Positions 21,674-21,760 of a stretch of 21,760 nucleotides of DNA are shown here, one piece after another. A program made the position numbers and the translations under genes. Origin of the DNA: JBBDRW01 sp040905265 (GTDB lineage Bacteria > Bacteroidota > Rhodothermia > Balneolales > Balneolaceae); the NCBI GenBank assembly GCA_040905265.1, contig JBBDRW010000146.1, positions 1-21,760 on the forward strand, in the 5' to 3' direction. The notes beneath the pieces are model-generated. The model ran no database searches, was not told the DNA's origin, and saw only the letters and a program-made list of their open reading frames with translations. Numbering within the stretch: the first letter of the stretch is position 1; each line of letters opens with the position of its first letter.

Positions 21674-21760
21674 CTACCAGAGCCGTTTGCGTTTATTGAG
21701 GTATTGAAGAAGTGCCAGGTCGAACGGGCTCTGCGTGTCAACCTCTTCATAGTCGATCTG
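21674..21760 (-). CDS. C-terminal fragment, possibly a nucleotidyltransferase
   Basis: The last 28 codons of a minus-strand gene enter from the right edge and end at TAG (21676-21674). The peptide includes IDYEEVDTQSPFDLALLQYL followed by a basic NKRKRLW end. An acidic ID..xVDTxxDF-type ending is common in acylneuraminate/sugar cytidylyltransferases and related nucleotidyltransferases, so that is my best guess, but the fragment is too short for a firm call. Codon-like composition and the convergent arrangement with the SDR gene support a real gene. Confidence 0.35.
   Translation of the reverse strand, partial: QIDYEEVDTQSPFDLALLQYLNKRKRLW

Overview
The window looks like a chromosomal segment of an aerobic, Gram-negative bacterium of the Bacteroidota/Rhodothermota/Balneolota kind. 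This placement is inference. It rests on the DUF4212 small subunit ahead of a sodium:solute symporter, paired Gfo/Idh/MocA oxidoreductases with an (S)RK-x-FLKK N-terminal motif, a ThuA-domain exported protein, an oxygen-dependent coproporphyrinogen oxidase, weak Shine-Dalgarno sites, and TATCTTG promoter-like boxes. The DNA is moderately GC-rich and gene-dense. I see no tRNA, rRNA, CRISPR array, transposase or prophage gene.

Left part (1-4109, minus strand). A probable operon reads right to left: Gfo/Idh/MocA oxidoreductase 2, an ApbE-type FAD:protein FMN transferase, a structured 105-bp intercistronic element, Gfo/Idh/MocA oxidoreductase 1 (which lacks the usual catalytic lysine), the DUF4212 symporter small subunit, and the first codons of the large symporter subunit, cut by the window edge. 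It looks like an uptake-and-oxidation unit for an unidentified organic solute. Next, on the plus strand, is a secreted YceI-family protein, facing an exported ThuA-domain protein. A 15-bp-arm inverted repeat lies between their 3' ends. A small MmcQ/YjbR gene follows.

Central part (6646-17529, minus strand). A long heme-biosynthesis cluster is transcribed in the order hemH, hemA, hemC, hemD, hemE, hemF, hemB, htpX, hemL, then an MFS exporter. With hemA and hemL (C5 route), hemB, hemC, hemD, hemE, hemF and hemH, the cluster covers glutamyl-tRNA to protoheme. The one exception is protoporphyrinogen oxidase, for which no gene is present here. Several junctions overlap (ATGA for hemC/hemD and hemE/hemF, 8 bp for hemA/hemC). 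Three other junctions (hemD/hemE, hemF/hemB, htpX/hemL) carry copies of the same short AGGTGATAGGGAATAGG-type repeat, which supplies stop codons and at least one ribosome binding site.

Right part (17530-21760). A 324-bp divergent region holds three 12-bp direct repeats and a palindrome. It separates the heme cluster from an aquaporin-family channel (plus strand), whose 3' end overlaps that of a convergent histidine kinase. The kinase is translationally coupled to an OmpR/PhoB-type response regulator that begins with TTG. Divergent from the regulator is a short-chain dehydrogenase, and the window ends in the 3' tail of a minus-strand gene that may be a nucleotidyltransferase.

The observations most worth checking are the cysteine-rich insertion in ferrochelatase (candidate internal iron-sulfur cluster), the repeated intercistronic element of the heme operon, the lysine-less Gfo/Idh protein beside ApbE, the two inverted-repeat elements next to stop codons, the 12-bp repeats upstream of hemH, and the aquaporin without the filter arginine. 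I found no clearly new defence or mobile system.
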